From: Treponema sp.
GTDB taxonomy: Bacteria; Spirochaetota; Spirochaetia; Treponematales; Treponemataceae
Direction: 5' to 3'
NCBI GenBank assembly: GCA_017484285.1
Contig: JAFUTH010000009.1
Location: 1 to 64,000, forward strand
Length of the DNA: 64,000 nucleotides
Shown piece by piece: positions 29,848 through 39,016 of this stretch (its first letter is position 1; every line of letters starts with the position of its first letter). Made by a program: the position numbers and the translations under genes. The notes below the pieces were generated by a model. That model was not told the origin of the DNA and did no database searches. It saw only the letters and a program-made list of their open reading frames with translations.

Positions 29848-30246
29848 ATGAGTGTATCAGATCCAATCGCAGATATGCTGACTAAGATTCGTAACGCTGT
29901 TCAGGTTCGCCACGAAAAAGTTGATGTTCCGACATCAAAACTTAAGTTGGAAATTGTTAAAATCCTGAAAACAGAAGGTTACATCAAGAATTTCAAGAAA
30001 GTCCAGGAAGATGGCAAAAACATCATCCGCATCTTCTTGAAATATGACGATTCAAACAATTCGGTCATTCACGGCGTAGAAAAAATCTCTACACCAGGTC
30101 GCCGAGTTTATTCTGGTTATAAAGATTTGCCACGTGTCTACAATGGCTTGGGAACATTGATTGTTTCAACTTCTACTGGTGTTACCACTGGTAAGAAAGC
30201 GAGCGAGAAGATGGTCGGCGGCGAATTGGTTTGCAAAGTCTGGTAA
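29848..30246 (+). CDS. rpsH: 30S ribosomal protein S8
   Basis: A 132-residue S8, a primary 16S binder and, in E. coli, repressor of the spc operon. It begins [16 protein letters not shown] and ends with the [26 protein letters not shown] signature. GGAGG lies before the ATG. Confidence 0.98.
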   Translation: MSVSDPIADMLTKIRNAVQVRHEKVDVPTSKLKLEIVKILKTEGYIKNFKKVQEDGKNIIRIFLKYDDSNNSVIHGVEKISTPGRRVYSGYKDLPRVYNGLGTLIVSTSTGVTTGKKASEKMVGGELVCKVW

Positions 30247-30259
30247 GTAGGAGGAAGAC

Positions 30260-30799
30260 ATGTCAAAAATTGGTAAGCTTCCTGTTGCTATCCCAGCGGG
30301 AGTTACAGTCACTGTAAATCCTGGACTTGTTACTGTAAAAGGTCCAAAAGGTGAACTTAAAGAAAAAATCAACAATTTGGTCACCGTTGAAGTAAACGGC
30401 GCTGAATTGGTGGTTAAACCAGTCGATGAATCAAAGAATGCTGGTGCGGCTCACGGCTTGTACCGCAATCTCATTCACAACATGGTCGTTGGTGTTACAG
30501 AAGGATTCACAAAATCTCTTATCATCACTGGCGTCGGTTATCGTGCAGAAGTCAAAGGTAAAGAACTTGTCATGAACCTCGGATATTCATCTGACTTCAT
30601 CGCAGTTATTCCTGAGGGACTTACTGTTACAGCAGATGCAAATGGTAAGGTCACTATCACTGGTATTTCAAAGCAGTTGGTAGGTGAATTCAGCGCTCAG
30701 ATTCGCAAATTGCGTGCTCCGGAGCCGTACAAAGGCAAGGGAATTCGCTATGAAACTGAAGTCATCAGACGCAAAGTCGGTAAGACCGGCGTTAAATAA
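30260..30799 (+). CDS. rplF: 50S ribosomal protein L6
   Basis: A 179-residue L6 made of two related domains, near the factor-binding site. It starts [12 protein letters not shown] and ends with the [22 protein letters not shown] motif. GGAGG lies before the ATG, 13 nt after rpsH. Confidence 0.98.
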   Translation: MSKIGKLPVAIPAGVTVTVNPGLVTVKGPKGELKEKINNLVTVEVNGAELVVKPVDESKNAGAAHGLYRNLIHNMVVGVTEGFTKSLIITGVGYRAEVKGKELVMNLGYSSDFIAVIPEGLTVTADANGKVTITGISKQLVGEFSAQIRKLRAPEPYKGKGIRYETEVIRRKVGKTGVK

Positions 30800-30813
30800 G
30801 GCGGGGTAACACA

Positions 30814-31179
30814 ATGTTCATTAAAAAGATGAATGACAAAGCAAGAAAACGCTTGCATCGTAAGATTCACATCCGTAAGTCAATTTACGGAACTGCTGAG
30901 CGTCCACGCATGACTGTGTACCGCAGCAACACGAATCTTTACGCTCAGGTTATTGACGATGATAAGGGACACACCCTTGCTTCAATTTCCACTTTGGAAA
31001 AAGAATTTGCTGACCTCAAGCCAAACACTGAGGGCGCGGCAAAGCTCGGTGAAGCATTTGGAAAACGCTTGCAGGACAAAAAGATTACAACCGTAGTCTT
31101 CGACCGCAACGGTTATCTGTATCATGGTGTTGTAAAGGCCCTTGCCGATGGAACCCGCAAAGCAGGTATCATTTTCTAG
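30814..31179 (+). CDS. rplR: 50S ribosomal protein L18
   Basis: A 121-residue L18, a 5S rRNA binder. The basic N-terminal arm ([14 protein letters not shown]) and the [21 protein letters not shown]-terminal motif are typical. A GGGG site precedes the ATG. rpsE follows after 8 nt. Confidence 0.97.
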   Translation: MFIKKMNDKARKRLHRKIHIRKSIYGTAERPRMTVYRSNTNLYAQVIDDDKGHTLASISTLEKEFADLKPNTEGAAKLGEAFGKRLQDKKITTVVFDRNGYLYHGVVKALADGTRKAGIIF

Positions 31180-31187
31180 GAGAGTCT

Positions 31188-31706
31188 ATGGAACGCCAGA
31201 ATAAGTTTGACAAAGATCACAAAGAGCAGAAAGAGTTCATTGAGAAACTCGTACGACTGAACCGTACTGCAAAAACAACGAAGGGCGGTCGTGCAATGTC
31301 TTTCTCAGCTCTTACAGTTGTAGGTGATGGAAAAGGTCGCGTCGGATACGGATTTGGTAAAGCAAACGATGTATCTGAGGCAATTCGCAAGAGCCTTGAC
31401 AAGGCAAAGAGAAATCTTATGTTCGTTCCTGTAAAGAACGGCACTTTGCCTCATGAAATGCTCGGTAACTACAAGAGTTCTTCAATTCTTCTCAAACCGG
31501 CTTGTCCGGGAACGGGAATCATCGCTGGTGGCACAGTCCGTGCTATCATGGATGCAATTGGAGCAACGGATGTTATTTCTAAGTCATTGGGGTCTTCAAG
31601 CCCGGTCAATGTAGTTCGCGCTACATTCAATGCGCTTGAAAATCTCATGGACGCAAAAGAAGTTGCATCAAACAGAGGTAAATCTCTCCAGGATATGTGG
31701 GGTTAA
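31188..31706 (+). CDS. rpsE: 30S ribosomal protein S5
   Basis: A 172-residue S5, required for decoding accuracy and mRNA unwinding. The double-stranded RNA-binding fold with [19 protein letters not shown] is clear. The spectinomycin loop ([14 protein letters not shown]) is complete, with no deletion seen. AGGAG lies before the ATG. Confidence 0.97.
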   Translation: MERQNKFDKDHKEQKEFIEKLVRLNRTAKTTKGGRAMSFSALTVVGDGKGRVGYGFGKANDVSEAIRKSLDKAKRNLMFVPVKNGTLPHEMLGNYKSSSILLKPACPGTGIIAGGTVRAIMDAIGATDVISKSLGSSSPVNVVRATFNALENLMDAKEVASNRGKSLQDMWG

Positions 31707-31708
31707 TT

Positions 31709-31894
31709 ATGGCTAAGAAAATTAAAGTTACTCTCGTAAAGAGCGTTATTGGTCAGAAACCGGAAAAAAAGGCAACTGTCCGCAGTCTTGGTCTCAAAAA
31801 GATTAGCTCTTCAGTTGTTCATGAAGCAACACCTGCCATTCTTGGTATGGTAAATGCTGTCGCACACCTTGTTAAAGTAGAGGAGGCTGAATAA
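31709..31894 (+). CDS. rpmD: 50S ribosomal protein L30
   Basis: A 61-residue L30. It begins [20 protein letters not shown] with the usual [12 protein letters not shown] turn. The ATG at 31709 is 2 nt after rpsE; the ribosome site is weak (GTGGGG inside rpsE), so it may rely on coupling. Its stop overlaps the rplO start by one base. Confidence 0.95.
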   Translation: MAKKIKVTLVKSVIGQKPEKKATVRSLGLKKISSSVVHEATPAILGMVNAVAHLVKVEEAE

Positions 31895-32355
31895 TGTCTG
31901 ATTTTCTTTTGCACGCACCTGCGGGCGCAAATAAAAAGCCGAAGAGAGTAGGACGTGGTTCTTCTTCTGGACTCGGTACAACAGCTGGTAAGGGAAACAA
32001 AGGTCAGCAGTCTCGCTCTGGCAAGGCTGTGCCATACGTCGGATTTGAAGGCGGTCAGATGCCGCTTTACCGACGAATCGCTCACCGCGGTTTCTCTAAC
32101 TATCCTTTCAAAAAAGAATACGCTATCGTCAATGTCTCTGACCTTGAAGTAAAATTCAATGCCGGTGAAACTGTTGACGCAGCTTCTCTTAAAGCAAAAG
32201 GATTGGTTAAGTCTTCACGCAAATTGGTTAAAATCCTCGGTGACGGGGAATTGACCAAGAGCCTTACAGTCGATGTCGACAAGGTTTCTGCTTCTGCAAA
32301 AGCAAAAATCGAAAAAGCCGGCGGTTCTGTAAAGGTTGCCGAAGAAACAAAATAA
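31894..32355 (+). CDS. rplO: 50S ribosomal protein L15
   Basis: A 153-residue L15, a late assembly protein. The Gly/Arg-rich N-terminal half (RVGRGSSSGLGTTAGKGNKGQ) and the GGQMPLYRRIAHRGFSN motif are diagnostic. GAGGAGG lies 7 nt before the overlapping ATG. secY follows after 22 nt. Confidence 0.97.
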   Translation: MSDFLLHAPAGANKKPKRVGRGSSSGLGTTAGKGNKGQQSRSGKAVPYVGFEGGQMPLYRRIAHRGFSNYPFKKEYAIVNVSDLEVKFNAGETVDAASLKAKGLVKSSRKLVKILGDGELTKSLTVDVDKVSASAKAKIEKAGGSVKVAEETK

Positions 32356-32377
32356 AAAGTAGGCTTTGGAGAGGCAA

Positions 32378-33712
32378 ATGGCAAACAATCCAATCGCAAA
32401 TATGTTCAGAATTAAAGAGTTGCGAGACCGCATCTTCTTTACTTTTGTAATTCTCGTTGTTTTTCGTCTCGGATGCGTTCTTACAATTCCGGGAATCAAT
32501 GCTCAGGTTCTCGTAACGTATTTCGAAGAACTTGCACGGCATAACAAAAACGCGTTTGCCAGTTACATGGACTTCTTTGCCGGTGGTGCATTCTCTAACT
32601 TTTCTGTGTTCATGTTGGGCGTTATGCCTTACATCTCAACGCAGATTATCTTGCAACTTGCGTTGATTATCTTCCCGTCACTCAAACGAGCGGCACAGGA
32701 AGATGGCGGTCAGCGCAAAGTTGCGGCTTGGACTCGAATCGGTACAGTGTTTGTCTGTCTGATTCAGTCTTTGGCCGTAACAGTCTATGCGGCTAGTATT
32801 CCTGGTGCTATTGCTTTGGAAAACCAGCTCGCATTCAAGTTGCTCGCAATGCTCACTGTCACAACAGGTGCAATGATTACAGTTTGGCTTGGCGACCAGA
32901 TTACGGCTCACGGTATCGGAAACGGAATTTCTATCTTGATTTTCGCTGGTATCGTTGCACGCCTGCCGCATGCTGTCCTTGAACTCCGTAACAGAGTGGC
33001 GGACGGCTCTCTCAACCCTGTATTTGTAATCATCGTTTTGCTTATGTTTATCGCTATTATTGCTTTCGTTGTATACGAGCAGTCTGGCGAGCGAAAAATT
33101 CCAGTGCATTATGCGAAACGTGTAGTTGGTCGAAAAATGTATGGCGGTCAGAGCACATACATTCCATTCAAAATCAATCCGTCGGGAGTTATCCCAGTCA
33201 TCTTTGCATCGTCATTTTTGACATTCCCGTTGCAGATTGTTTCTAGTCTTGGTAATAATCAGAACTCAGCTCGTTGGATAGCTTCGCTTTCTGCAAAGTT
33301 GAATCCGACTGGCTTGCTCTACAATGTTCTTCTTGTTTTGTTGATTATCTTCTTTGCATACTTCTACACACAGGTAACCCTGAACCCCACAGAAATCGCA
33401 AAGAATATCCGTGAGAACGGCGGCTCAATTCCGGGCATTCGTACAGACAAAACCGAAGAGTATATGCAGAAGGTTCTGAACCGACTTGTATTGCCCGGTT
33501 CATTGTATCTCGCTGCTATCGCAGTATTGCCGACAATCATCCAGAATCTTTTTGGCTTCCCGCAGTCAATCTCAATGCTGATGGGTGGCACCTCGCTCTT
33601 GATTTTGGTTGGTGTTGACTTGGACACAATGAGTCAGGTCGAAGCTCTTCTTAAAATGCACCATGCAGATGGTCTTGTTAAGAAAGGCAAGTTACGATCA
33701 AGAAATTTGTAA
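32378..33712 (+). CDS. secY: Preprotein translocase subunit SecY
   Basis: A 444-residue polytopic inner-membrane protein forming the Sec channel with SecE. About ten hydrophobic helices can be counted. The ATG at 32378 follows GGAGAGG; a TTG four codons upstream overlaps that site. The cytoplasmic C4-C5 loop (VVYEQSGERKIPVHYAKR) that contacts SecA and ribosomes is present. adk and map do not follow; the next feature is a terminator. Confidence 0.98.
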   Translation: MANNPIANMFRIKELRDRIFFTFVILVVFRLGCVLTIPGINAQVLVTYFEELARHNKNAFASYMDFFAGGAFSNFSVFMLGVMPYISTQIILQLALIIFPSLKRAAQEDGGQRKVAAWTRIGTVFVCLIQSLAVTVYAASIPGAIALENQLAFKLLAMLTVTTGAMITVWLGDQITAHGIGNGISILIFAGIVARLPHAVLELRNRVADGSLNPVFVIIVLLMFIAIIAFVVYEQSGERKIPVHYAKRVVGRKMYGGQSTYIPFKINPSGVIPVIFASSFLTFPLQIVSSLGNNQNSARWIASLSAKLNPTGLLYNVLLVLLIIFFAYFYTQVTLNPTEIAKNIRENGGSIPGIRTDKTEEYMQKVLNRLVLPGSLYLAAIAVLPTIIQNLFGFPQSISMLMGGTSLLILVGVDLDTMSQVEALLKMHHADGLVKKGKLRSRNL

Positions 33713-33718
33713 ACTCTG

Positions 33719-33749
33719 AATTCAGCAGGTGAATAATCTGCTGAATTTT
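33719..33749 (+). terminator. Terminator after secY
   Basis: Perfect 10-bp arms AATTCAGCAG (33719-33728) and CTGCTGAATT (33738-33747) with a four-T tail. Together with the promoter at 33838 it splits the spc genes from the rpmJ-rplQ genes. Confidence 0.75.
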
Positions 33750-33835
33750 CGCATTCTAATGAATTGCAAATTGTAATAAATTTGTGAGAATTTACGAAAT
33801 TTTCTTGGTTTTTCTGTAGAATAAGTTTGGGGGTT

Positions 33836-33846
33836 TATGCTATACT
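33836..33846 (+). promoter_or_regulatory. Extended -10 promoter before rpmJ
   Basis: TGCTATACT (33838-33846) is an extended -10 (TGn-TATACT). No good -35 is seen at 17 nt, in agreement with the extended type. The start near 33853 gives a leader of about 70 nt. Confidence 0.6.
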
Positions 33847-33920
33847 CATCGGACTTGAATTGTAGTTCATTGCGAACTGCCATGATTCAAGCGAAGTATA
33901 CTATCCCCAGGGGGACTTTT

Positions 33921-34034
33921 ATGAAAGTACGAACCAGCGTAAAGCCCATCTGCGATAAGTGCAAGGTTATCAAACGAAACGGAATCATCCGTATCATTTG
34001 TTCAAACCCAAAACATAAGCAGAAGCAGGGTTAA
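33921..34034 (+). CDS. rpmJ: 50S ribosomal protein L36
   Basis: A 37-residue L36 of the zinc-binding form (C11-x2-C14, C27 and H32). [19 protein letters not shown] is the standard N-terminus. A GGGGGA site lies before the ATG; an in-frame ATG 28 codons upstream precedes this site and would give a non-family extension. rpsM follows after 10 nt. Confidence 0.97.
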   Translation: MKVRTSVKPICDKCKVIKRNGIIRIICSNPKHKQKQG

Positions 34035-34044
34035 GGAGTAACAG

Positions 34045-34416
34045 ATGGCTCGAATTGCGGGAGTTGATCTCCCAAATAAACATGTCGATGTTGCATTGAC
34101 CTATATTTACGGTATTGGTCGTTCATCAGCTAAGGCAATTTGTGAAAAGACGAAAATTGATCCAAACAAGCTTATCAATGATTTGGATCAGGACGAATTG
34201 GCTAAAATCCGTACTTTGATTGACGCAGAGTACAAGGTTGAAGGTCATCTTCGCTCAGAAATCGGTCTTAACATCAAGCGTCTGATGGATATCGGTTGTT
34301 ACCGTGGTCTTCGTCATCGAAAAGGCTTGCCGTGCCGTGGTCAGCGTACACGCACAAATGCACGCACTCGCAAGGGCAAGAAGAAGACTGTCGCTAACAA
34401 GAAGAAGGCAGTCTAA
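34045..34416 (+). CDS. rpsM: 30S ribosomal protein S13
   Basis: A 123-residue S13 of the 30S head that contacts P-site tRNA and L5. It starts [20 protein letters not shown] and has the [21 protein letters not shown] tail. AAGGAG lies before the ATG. Confidence 0.98.
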   Translation: MARIAGVDLPNKHVDVALTYIYGIGRSSAKAICEKTKIDPNKLINDLDQDELAKIRTLIDAEYKVEGHLRSEIGLNIKRLMDIGCYRGLRHRKGLPCRGQRTRTNARTRKGKKKTVANKKKAV

Positions 34417-34437
34417 TTAGACGGAGGAATGTAGGTA

Positions 34438-34818
34438 ATGGCAGTAGCTAAAAAGCGAAAGGAAAAGAAGAGCGTATACGAGGGAAATGTTTATATCCAG
34501 GCTACGTTCAACAATACTATCGTAACTATCACAGACTTAAACGGAAATGCTCTTTCTTGGGCATCGTCAGGTGGTCTCGGATTCCGCGGAGCAAAAAAAT
34601 CTACTCCGTTTGCTGCTCAGTCAGTTGCTGAAACAGCAGTGCAGAAGGCTGTAAGCTATGGTCTTCGCGAAGTTCACGTTTTTGTGAAAGGTCCGGGAAT
34701 GGGTCGAGAGAATGCTGTTCGTGCGCTTGGTGCATTGGGATTGAAAGTAAAATCAATCGCTGATACAACGCCAATTCCGCACAACGGATGTCGTCCTCGC
34801 AAAACACGCCGTATGTAA
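34438..34818 (+). CDS. rpsK: 30S ribosomal protein S11
   Basis: A 126-residue S11 of the 30S platform. The [16 protein letters not shown] and [18 protein letters not shown] motifs are diagnostic. GGAGGA lies before the ATG. In most bacteria rpsD follows; here a terminator and a 160-nt gap precede rpoA. Confidence 0.98.
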   Translation: MAVAKKRKEKKSVYEGNVYIQATFNNTIVTITDLNGNALSWASSGGLGFRGAKKSTPFAAQSVAETAVQKAVSYGLREVHVFVKGPGMGRENAVRALGALGLKVKSIADTTPIPHNGCRPRKTRRM

Positions 34819-34820
34819 CT

Positions 34821-34867
34821 TGAATTCACTGGGGCAGGATTCATTTCCTGTCTTTGTGAATTTTTTG
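34821..34867 (+). terminator. Terminator/attenuator between rpsK and rpoA
   Basis: Arms GAATTCAC (34822-34829) and GTGAATT (34856-34862) with an inner GGCAGG/CCTGTC stem and six T. It occupies the place where rpsD is found in other phyla. The following 110 nt hold two small stems but no clear promoter, so partial read-through probably feeds rpoA. Confidence 0.7.
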
Positions 34868-34978
34868 TGCTTATTTTTGGGCATGGTTACTGTTGATAGT
34901 TGTGACGTCAGAAACGGAATTGTTTCTGAATGAAAGAGTAGCTCCTGTATGAGCTCTAACATAAAAAAAGGAGTTCAG

Positions 34979-36040
34979 ATGGCTCGTAAAAACTTGCTGA
35001 AGGGTTTTAAAAAACCAAAAACCGTTCAGTTCGATCATCTTGAAGCAAACCCAAATTACGGAAAGTTTACAGCTTATCCTTTTGAAACAGGTTTCGGAAC
35101 GACAATTGGAAACACACTTCGTCGTGTGCTTCTTTCATCAATTCAGGGGTATGCTATTTCCTCAGTACGGATTACTTCTTACGACCCTGATGGTGTTCCG
35201 CATGTCGTTTCAAGCGAATTTGAGACAATTCCAAATGTTTCAGAGGATACGCTCGAAATCTTGAACAGTCTCAAACTTATGCGTTTGAGATTGCCGGAAG
35301 ACATGGAACAGGACACACTTCTCTTTGAGTTCAAAGGTCCGGGTACAGTAAAGACCGATGATTTTGCAAAAGAAGGTCAGCTTGAAGTTCTTACAAAAGA
35401 CGTGCCGGTTTTCACAATGATGGAAGGCGCGCATATCGAGTTTGAAATTCAGGTCGATTTGGGAAGAGGCTATGTTCCTGCGGAAGTGAATGAGCATTAC
35501 ATTGAGGTTGTTGGTACAATTCCGATGGATGCAATTTTTACTCCTGTTACAAAAGTAAAGTACATGATCGAGCCGTGCCGCGTAGGTCAGCGAAACGATT
35601 ATGACAAACTTGTTCTTGAAGTTTGGACTGATGGAACGATTACTCCAGAAGATGCACTTGCTGAAGCTGCAAAAATTGCAAAAGACCATTTCTCAGTTTT
35701 TGTCAACTTTAATGATAGTGATATTTCTGGAAGCGATGATTTTGATGAGGGAGACGAAAAAATTCGTCAGTTGCTCAACACTCCGGTCGAGGAACTTGAG
35801 CTTTCTGTTCGTTCATCAAATTGTCTCAAAAATGCGAATATTCGCACAATCGGCGAATTGACTCGAAAAACAGAAGATGACATCGCCAAGACTCGAAACT
35901 TTGGCAAAAAGTCTCTTACTGAAATCAAGGAAAAGCTCCTCGAATGGAACTTGAACTTGGGAATGACTGATTACAGCCATCTTAAAAATTCAGTCAATTT
36001 GACAAAGCCAGCACAAAAGGAAGAATCCAATGAGAAATAA
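34979..36040 (+). CDS. rpoA: RNA polymerase alpha subunit
   Basis: A 353-residue alpha subunit. The N-terminal domain (to about 235) dimerises and assembles beta/beta'. The C-terminal domain (about 265-330; [19 protein letters not shown]...) binds UP elements and activators. The ATG at 34979 has AGGAG 5 nt upstream; an ATG ten codons earlier overlaps a weak site. The last codons overlap rplQ by 11 nt. Confidence 0.97.
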   Translation: MARKNLLKGFKKPKTVQFDHLEANPNYGKFTAYPFETGFGTTIGNTLRRVLLSSIQGYAISSVRITSYDPDGVPHVVSSEFETIPNVSEDTLEILNSLKLMRLRLPEDMEQDTLLFEFKGPGTVKTDDFAKEGQLEVLTKDVPVFTMMEGAHIEFEIQVDLGRGYVPAEVNEHYIEVVGTIPMDAIFTPVTKVKYMIEPCRVGQRNDYDKLVLEVWTDGTITPEDALAEAAKIAKDHFSVFVNFNDSDISGSDDFDEGDEKIRQLLNTPVEELELSVRSSNCLKNANIRTIGELTRKTEDDIAKTRNFGKKSLTEIKEKLLEWNLNLGMTDYSHLKNSVNLTKPAQKEESNEK

Positions 36041-36527
36041 AACGGGATTTAATCCACTTTCACGTACAGCCGCTCATCAGCGAGCAATGGCGCGAAACAT
36101 GGTGACATCACTTTTCAGATTTGAACGCATTACGACAACTCAGGCAAAAGCAAAGGAAGTTCGTAAGGCTGCTGAGAAGTTGATTACTCGCGGTAAAGTC
36201 GATTCTGTGCACAACCGCCGTACTGCTGCAAAGTTTATTCAGGACGAGAAAATCTTGAACAAACTCTTTACAGAAATTGGTCCGCGCATGAAGGATCGCA
36301 ATGGTGGTTACACACGAATTCTTAAGCTTGGTTTCCGTCAGGGTGATGCTGCTGATGTTGTTATCCTTGAATTGGTTGACTACAAGTTGCCGTCACAAGA
36401 CGATGCATCAGCAAAAGACAAAAAAGCTGAAACAAAGAAACCGGCTGCTAAAAAAGCTCCTGCAAAGAAAGCTGCATCAAAGGCTAAGAGTGCAGAGAAA
36501 GCAGCTCCTGCTGAAGAAGCAAAATAA
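36030..36527 (+). CDS. rplQ: 50S ribosomal protein L17 with long Lys/Ala tail
   Basis: A 165-residue L17. Residues 1-120 are the normal protein ([24 protein letters not shown]..., ending in a LELVDYKLP motif). Residues about 122-165 form a low-complexity tail of Lys, Ala and Pro ([18 protein letters not shown]) absent from the 120-residue bacterial standard. AAGGAAG lies inside rpoA, before the overlapping ATG. The tail probably is disordered and rRNA-binding. Confidence 0.96.
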   Translation: MRNKTGFNPLSRTAAHQRAMARNMVTSLFRFERITTTQAKAKEVRKAAEKLITRGKVDSVHNRRTAAKFIQDEKILNKLFTEIGPRMKDRNGGYTRILKLGFRQGDAADVVILELVDYKLPSQDDASAKDKKAETKKPAAKKAPAKKAASKAKSAEKAAPAEEAK

Positions 36528-36538
36528 GGAGTTAAGAT

Positions 36539-36784
36539 ATGTCTAAAGCACATCGCGGAACTGGTGTTCGCACCGAACCAAATCACGGTCGTGGAAAGTG
36601 TCCACGCTGTGGGAAAGAAAATGTCAAAGTTCTTTACGAAAAAGAAATTGACGGCAATACAGTAAAAGTTTGCAAAACCTGCAATGCAGAACTGAAGAAT
36701 ATTGCAAAAAAAGAAGCTCGAGCAAGCAAAGCCGCAGCAGCTGCTGCAGCACCGGCTACAGAAGAAGCTCCAGCAGAAGCATAA
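36539..36784 (+). CDS. Small zinc-ribbon protein in the ribosomal operon
   Basis: An 81-residue protein. The N-terminus is basic (SKAHRGTGVRTEPNHGRGK), then C21-P-R-C24 and C45-K-T-C48 make a four-Cys zinc ribbon around a beta hairpin (VLYEKEIDGNTVKVCKTC). The tail is Ala/Glu-rich. It lies 11 nt after rplQ with AAGGAG, before the operon terminator, so it is made with ribosomal proteins. It is not a standard ribosomal protein I can name. The style (basic, zinc ribbon, Ala tail like L17) suggests ribosome or rRNA binding. Confidence 0.75.
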   Translation: MSKAHRGTGVRTEPNHGRGKCPRCGKENVKVLYEKEIDGNTVKVCKTCNAELKNIAKKEARASKAAAAAAAPATEEAPAEA

Positions 36785-36802
36785 GTTCTTACACTATGCG
36801 AT

Positions 36803-36837
36803 GCCGCTCCTTATTACAGGGGCGGCTTTATTTTTTT
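36803..36837 (+). terminator. Terminator of the rpmJ-rplQ operon
   Basis: 8-bp arms GCCGCTCC (36803-36810) and GGGGCGGC (36819-36826), followed by TTTATTTTTTT. Confidence 0.9.
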
Positions 36838-36857
36838 AAGTGTTGTGCATTTTAAAC

Positions 36858-36886
36858 TTGTTTTTAATCAAATCGGGCGTTATCAT
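36858..36886 (+). promoter_or_regulatory. Promoter of chemoreceptor 2
   Basis: TTGTTT (36858-36863), a 17-nt spacer and TATCAT (36881-36886); the start would be near 36893, giving a leader of about 42 nt. No sigma-28 pattern was seen. Confidence 0.5.
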
Positions 36887-36934
36887 ATTTTATGAGAGAA
36901 TGTTGCTCTTTATAGTAACAGTGAAGGGGTTTTT

Positions 36935-39016
36935 ATGAACGTTTCTAAGTTTTTGCACAGTTTGCAGTTCCGATTGATAGCTATCGTTGTATCGATTTTT
37001 ATCGTTTCAAATGTCATTATCGTCGTAACGGCACTTAGCCTTTCAACATCTTCAACAACAAACACGGTCCATCAGTTGCTGGACGCGGTTACTGATTCGG
37101 CATCTGGGAAAATCAAGGGTGAGACCGAAAAGCAGTTCCGCATGTTGCAGTCGCTTGCCAAAATGGACGATATGCGCGACGAAGAAGTGAGCGTGTATGA
37201 TAAGTGCCGCGAGCTGAACCGCATATCAAAAGTGAGTGAAGACTATGAAAACATCGGTTACTACGACCTTGCGGGAAATAGCTACACGGCGGCAGGGCAA
37301 AAGATTCAGTTGCAGCGCGCCTACATCGACGCGGCTGCTCAAGGAAAAACGTATATTGCAGATCCGGCAATAAATCCCGTCACAAATATTTTGTTCCAAA
37401 TCTATGCTGTTCCTGTTTTTAACGAAGATAATAAACCAATCGGTTGTATTGCGGCAAATGTGCTCGGCGATGTACTTTCAAAGCGAATCGAGCAAATCAG
37501 TTTCGGTGTGTCGGATTCGCACGTGCAAGTCGTGAGCCGAAAGAGCGGGCACACGATTGCATCAACGGTGTTTGAGAATGTCCTTGAATTCCAAGATGTC
37601 AATGAAGACGCCGATGAGGGAATCAAGCCGATTTTGGCGAAGATGATGGGAAGCGAGAGTTTTGTAAATCCGGCGAACAACATGAAAATGCTTGCGGCGT
37701 ATCGCCCTGTGCCAGGAACGGACTGGTCTGTGCTCGGCGTGTGTGGCTACGATGATTTTTATCATGAACTCACGCGAATGCGCTCTGTCATCGGAATTCT
37801 TGCCATCGTCATGCTCATTATTGCGTTTATGGCGGTGGGCGCAACGATGTCTATCAGCTTAAAACCGCTCAAAAATGTCAAATCGGCTGTCGAAGATGTC
37901 GCATCGGGCGACGCTGATTTAACAAAACGAATCCCGAGTCATGGCAAGGACGAGGTTTCTGATGTCGTGTCGGGCTTCAATGCGTTCATGGTCAAATTGC
38001 AGGAAATCATCTCGCAGGTCAAAGACTCAAAGGGAAGCCTCGGCGTTGCGGGTCAGAACTTAAAGGCGAGCACCGAAGACACGTCTTCTTCTATCACACA
38101 GATTTTGGCAAACATCGAGTCGGTGCACACGCAGATTAACAACCAGGCGAACAGCGTGCATCAAACGGCGGGCGCGGTGAACGAGATTGCGTCAAACATC
38201 GAGTCGCTTGAGAAGATGATTGAAAAGCAGAGTTCTGGCGTGTCGGAAGCATCGGCAGCGGTTGAAGAGATGATTGGAAATATCCGTTCAGTAAATGCCT
38301 CAATGGAAAAAATGTCGTCTTCTTTCAACGAATTGACGGCAAGTGCGCAGAGCGGTTCGCAAGTGCAGCATGAAGTAAACGAAAAAATCGAGCAGATTAA
38401 GAATCAGAGCGAAACTTTGCAGGAAGCGAACGTTGCTATTGCGGCAATCGCGGAGCAGACGAATTTGCTTGCAATGAACGCGGCGATTGAGGCGGCTCAT
38501 GCTGGGGACGCGGGCAAGGGCTTTGCGGTCGTTGCTGATGAAATCCGTAAACTGTCGGAAACCTCTGGTCAACAGTCAAAAACGATTGGCGAGCAGCTGA
38601 CGAGCATTCAGAATTCAATCGCGAGCGTGGTGAGCGCATCTGAGCAGTCAAGCCAGGCGTTCGGCACGGTGACGAATAAAATCAAAGAAACCGATGAGCT
38701 TGTCCGCCAAATTAAGGCGGCGATGGAAGAGCAAAATGAAGGCTCTCAGCAGATTAACGACGTGCTCCACGCTATGAATGACTCAACGCTTGAAGTCCGC
38801 ACGGCGGGGCAGGAAATGGCTGAGGGAAATAAGGCGATTCTTGAAGAAGTCCGCAATTTGCAAGATGCCACCGGCGTTATGCAAGACAGCATGAACGAGA
38901 TGAGCATCGGTGCGCGAAAAATCAACGAGACGGGCGAAGCCTTGCGTGGAATCGCCGTCCAGATGGAAGCGTCAATCAATGAGATTGGCAGCCAGATAGA
39001 CCAATTCAAGGTCTAA
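36935..39016 (+). CDS. Methyl-accepting chemotaxis protein 2
   Basis: A 693-residue chemoreceptor. TM1 is at about residues 14-35, an extracytoplasmic Cache-like sensor at about 40-280 and TM2 at about 283-307, then HAMP and signalling coiled coil with the tip [17 protein letters not shown] near 508. It ends [18 protein letters not shown] lies before the ATG. The last 4 bases overlap the stop of the convergent bioB gene. The sensor region differs much from those of the other two receptors, so the ligand probably differs. Confidence 0.95.
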   Translation: MNVSKFLHSLQFRLIAIVVSIFIVSNVIIVVTALSLSTSSTTNTVHQLLDAVTDSASGKIKGETEKQFRMLQSLAKMDDMRDEEVSVYDKCRELNRISKVSEDYENIGYYDLAGNSYTAAGQKIQLQRAYIDAAAQGKTYIADPAINPVTNILFQIYAVPVFNEDNKPIGCIAANVLGDVLSKRIEQISFGVSDSHVQVVSRKSGHTIASTVFENVLEFQDVNEDADEGIKPILAKMMGSESFVNPANNMKMLAAYRPVPGTDWSVLGVCGYDDFYHELTRMRSVIGILAIVMLIIAFMAVGATMSISLKPLKNVKSAVEDVASGDADLTKRIPSHGKDEVSDVVSGFNAFMVKLQEIISQVKDSKGSLGVAGQNLKASTEDTSSSITQILANIESVHTQINNQANSVHQTAGAVNEIASNIESLEKMIEKQSSGVSEASAAVEEMIGNIRSVNASMEKMSSSFNELTASAQSGSQVQHEVNEKIEQIKNQSETLQEANVAIAAIAEQTNLLAMNAAIEAAHAGDAGKGFAVVADEIRKLSETSGQQSKTIGEQLTSIQNSIASVVSASEQSSQAFGTVTNKIKETDELVRQIKAAMEEQNEGSQQINDVLHAMNDSTLEVRTAGQEMAEGNKAILEEVRNLQDATGVMQDSMNEMSIGARKINETGEALRGIAVQMEASINEIGSQIDQFKV

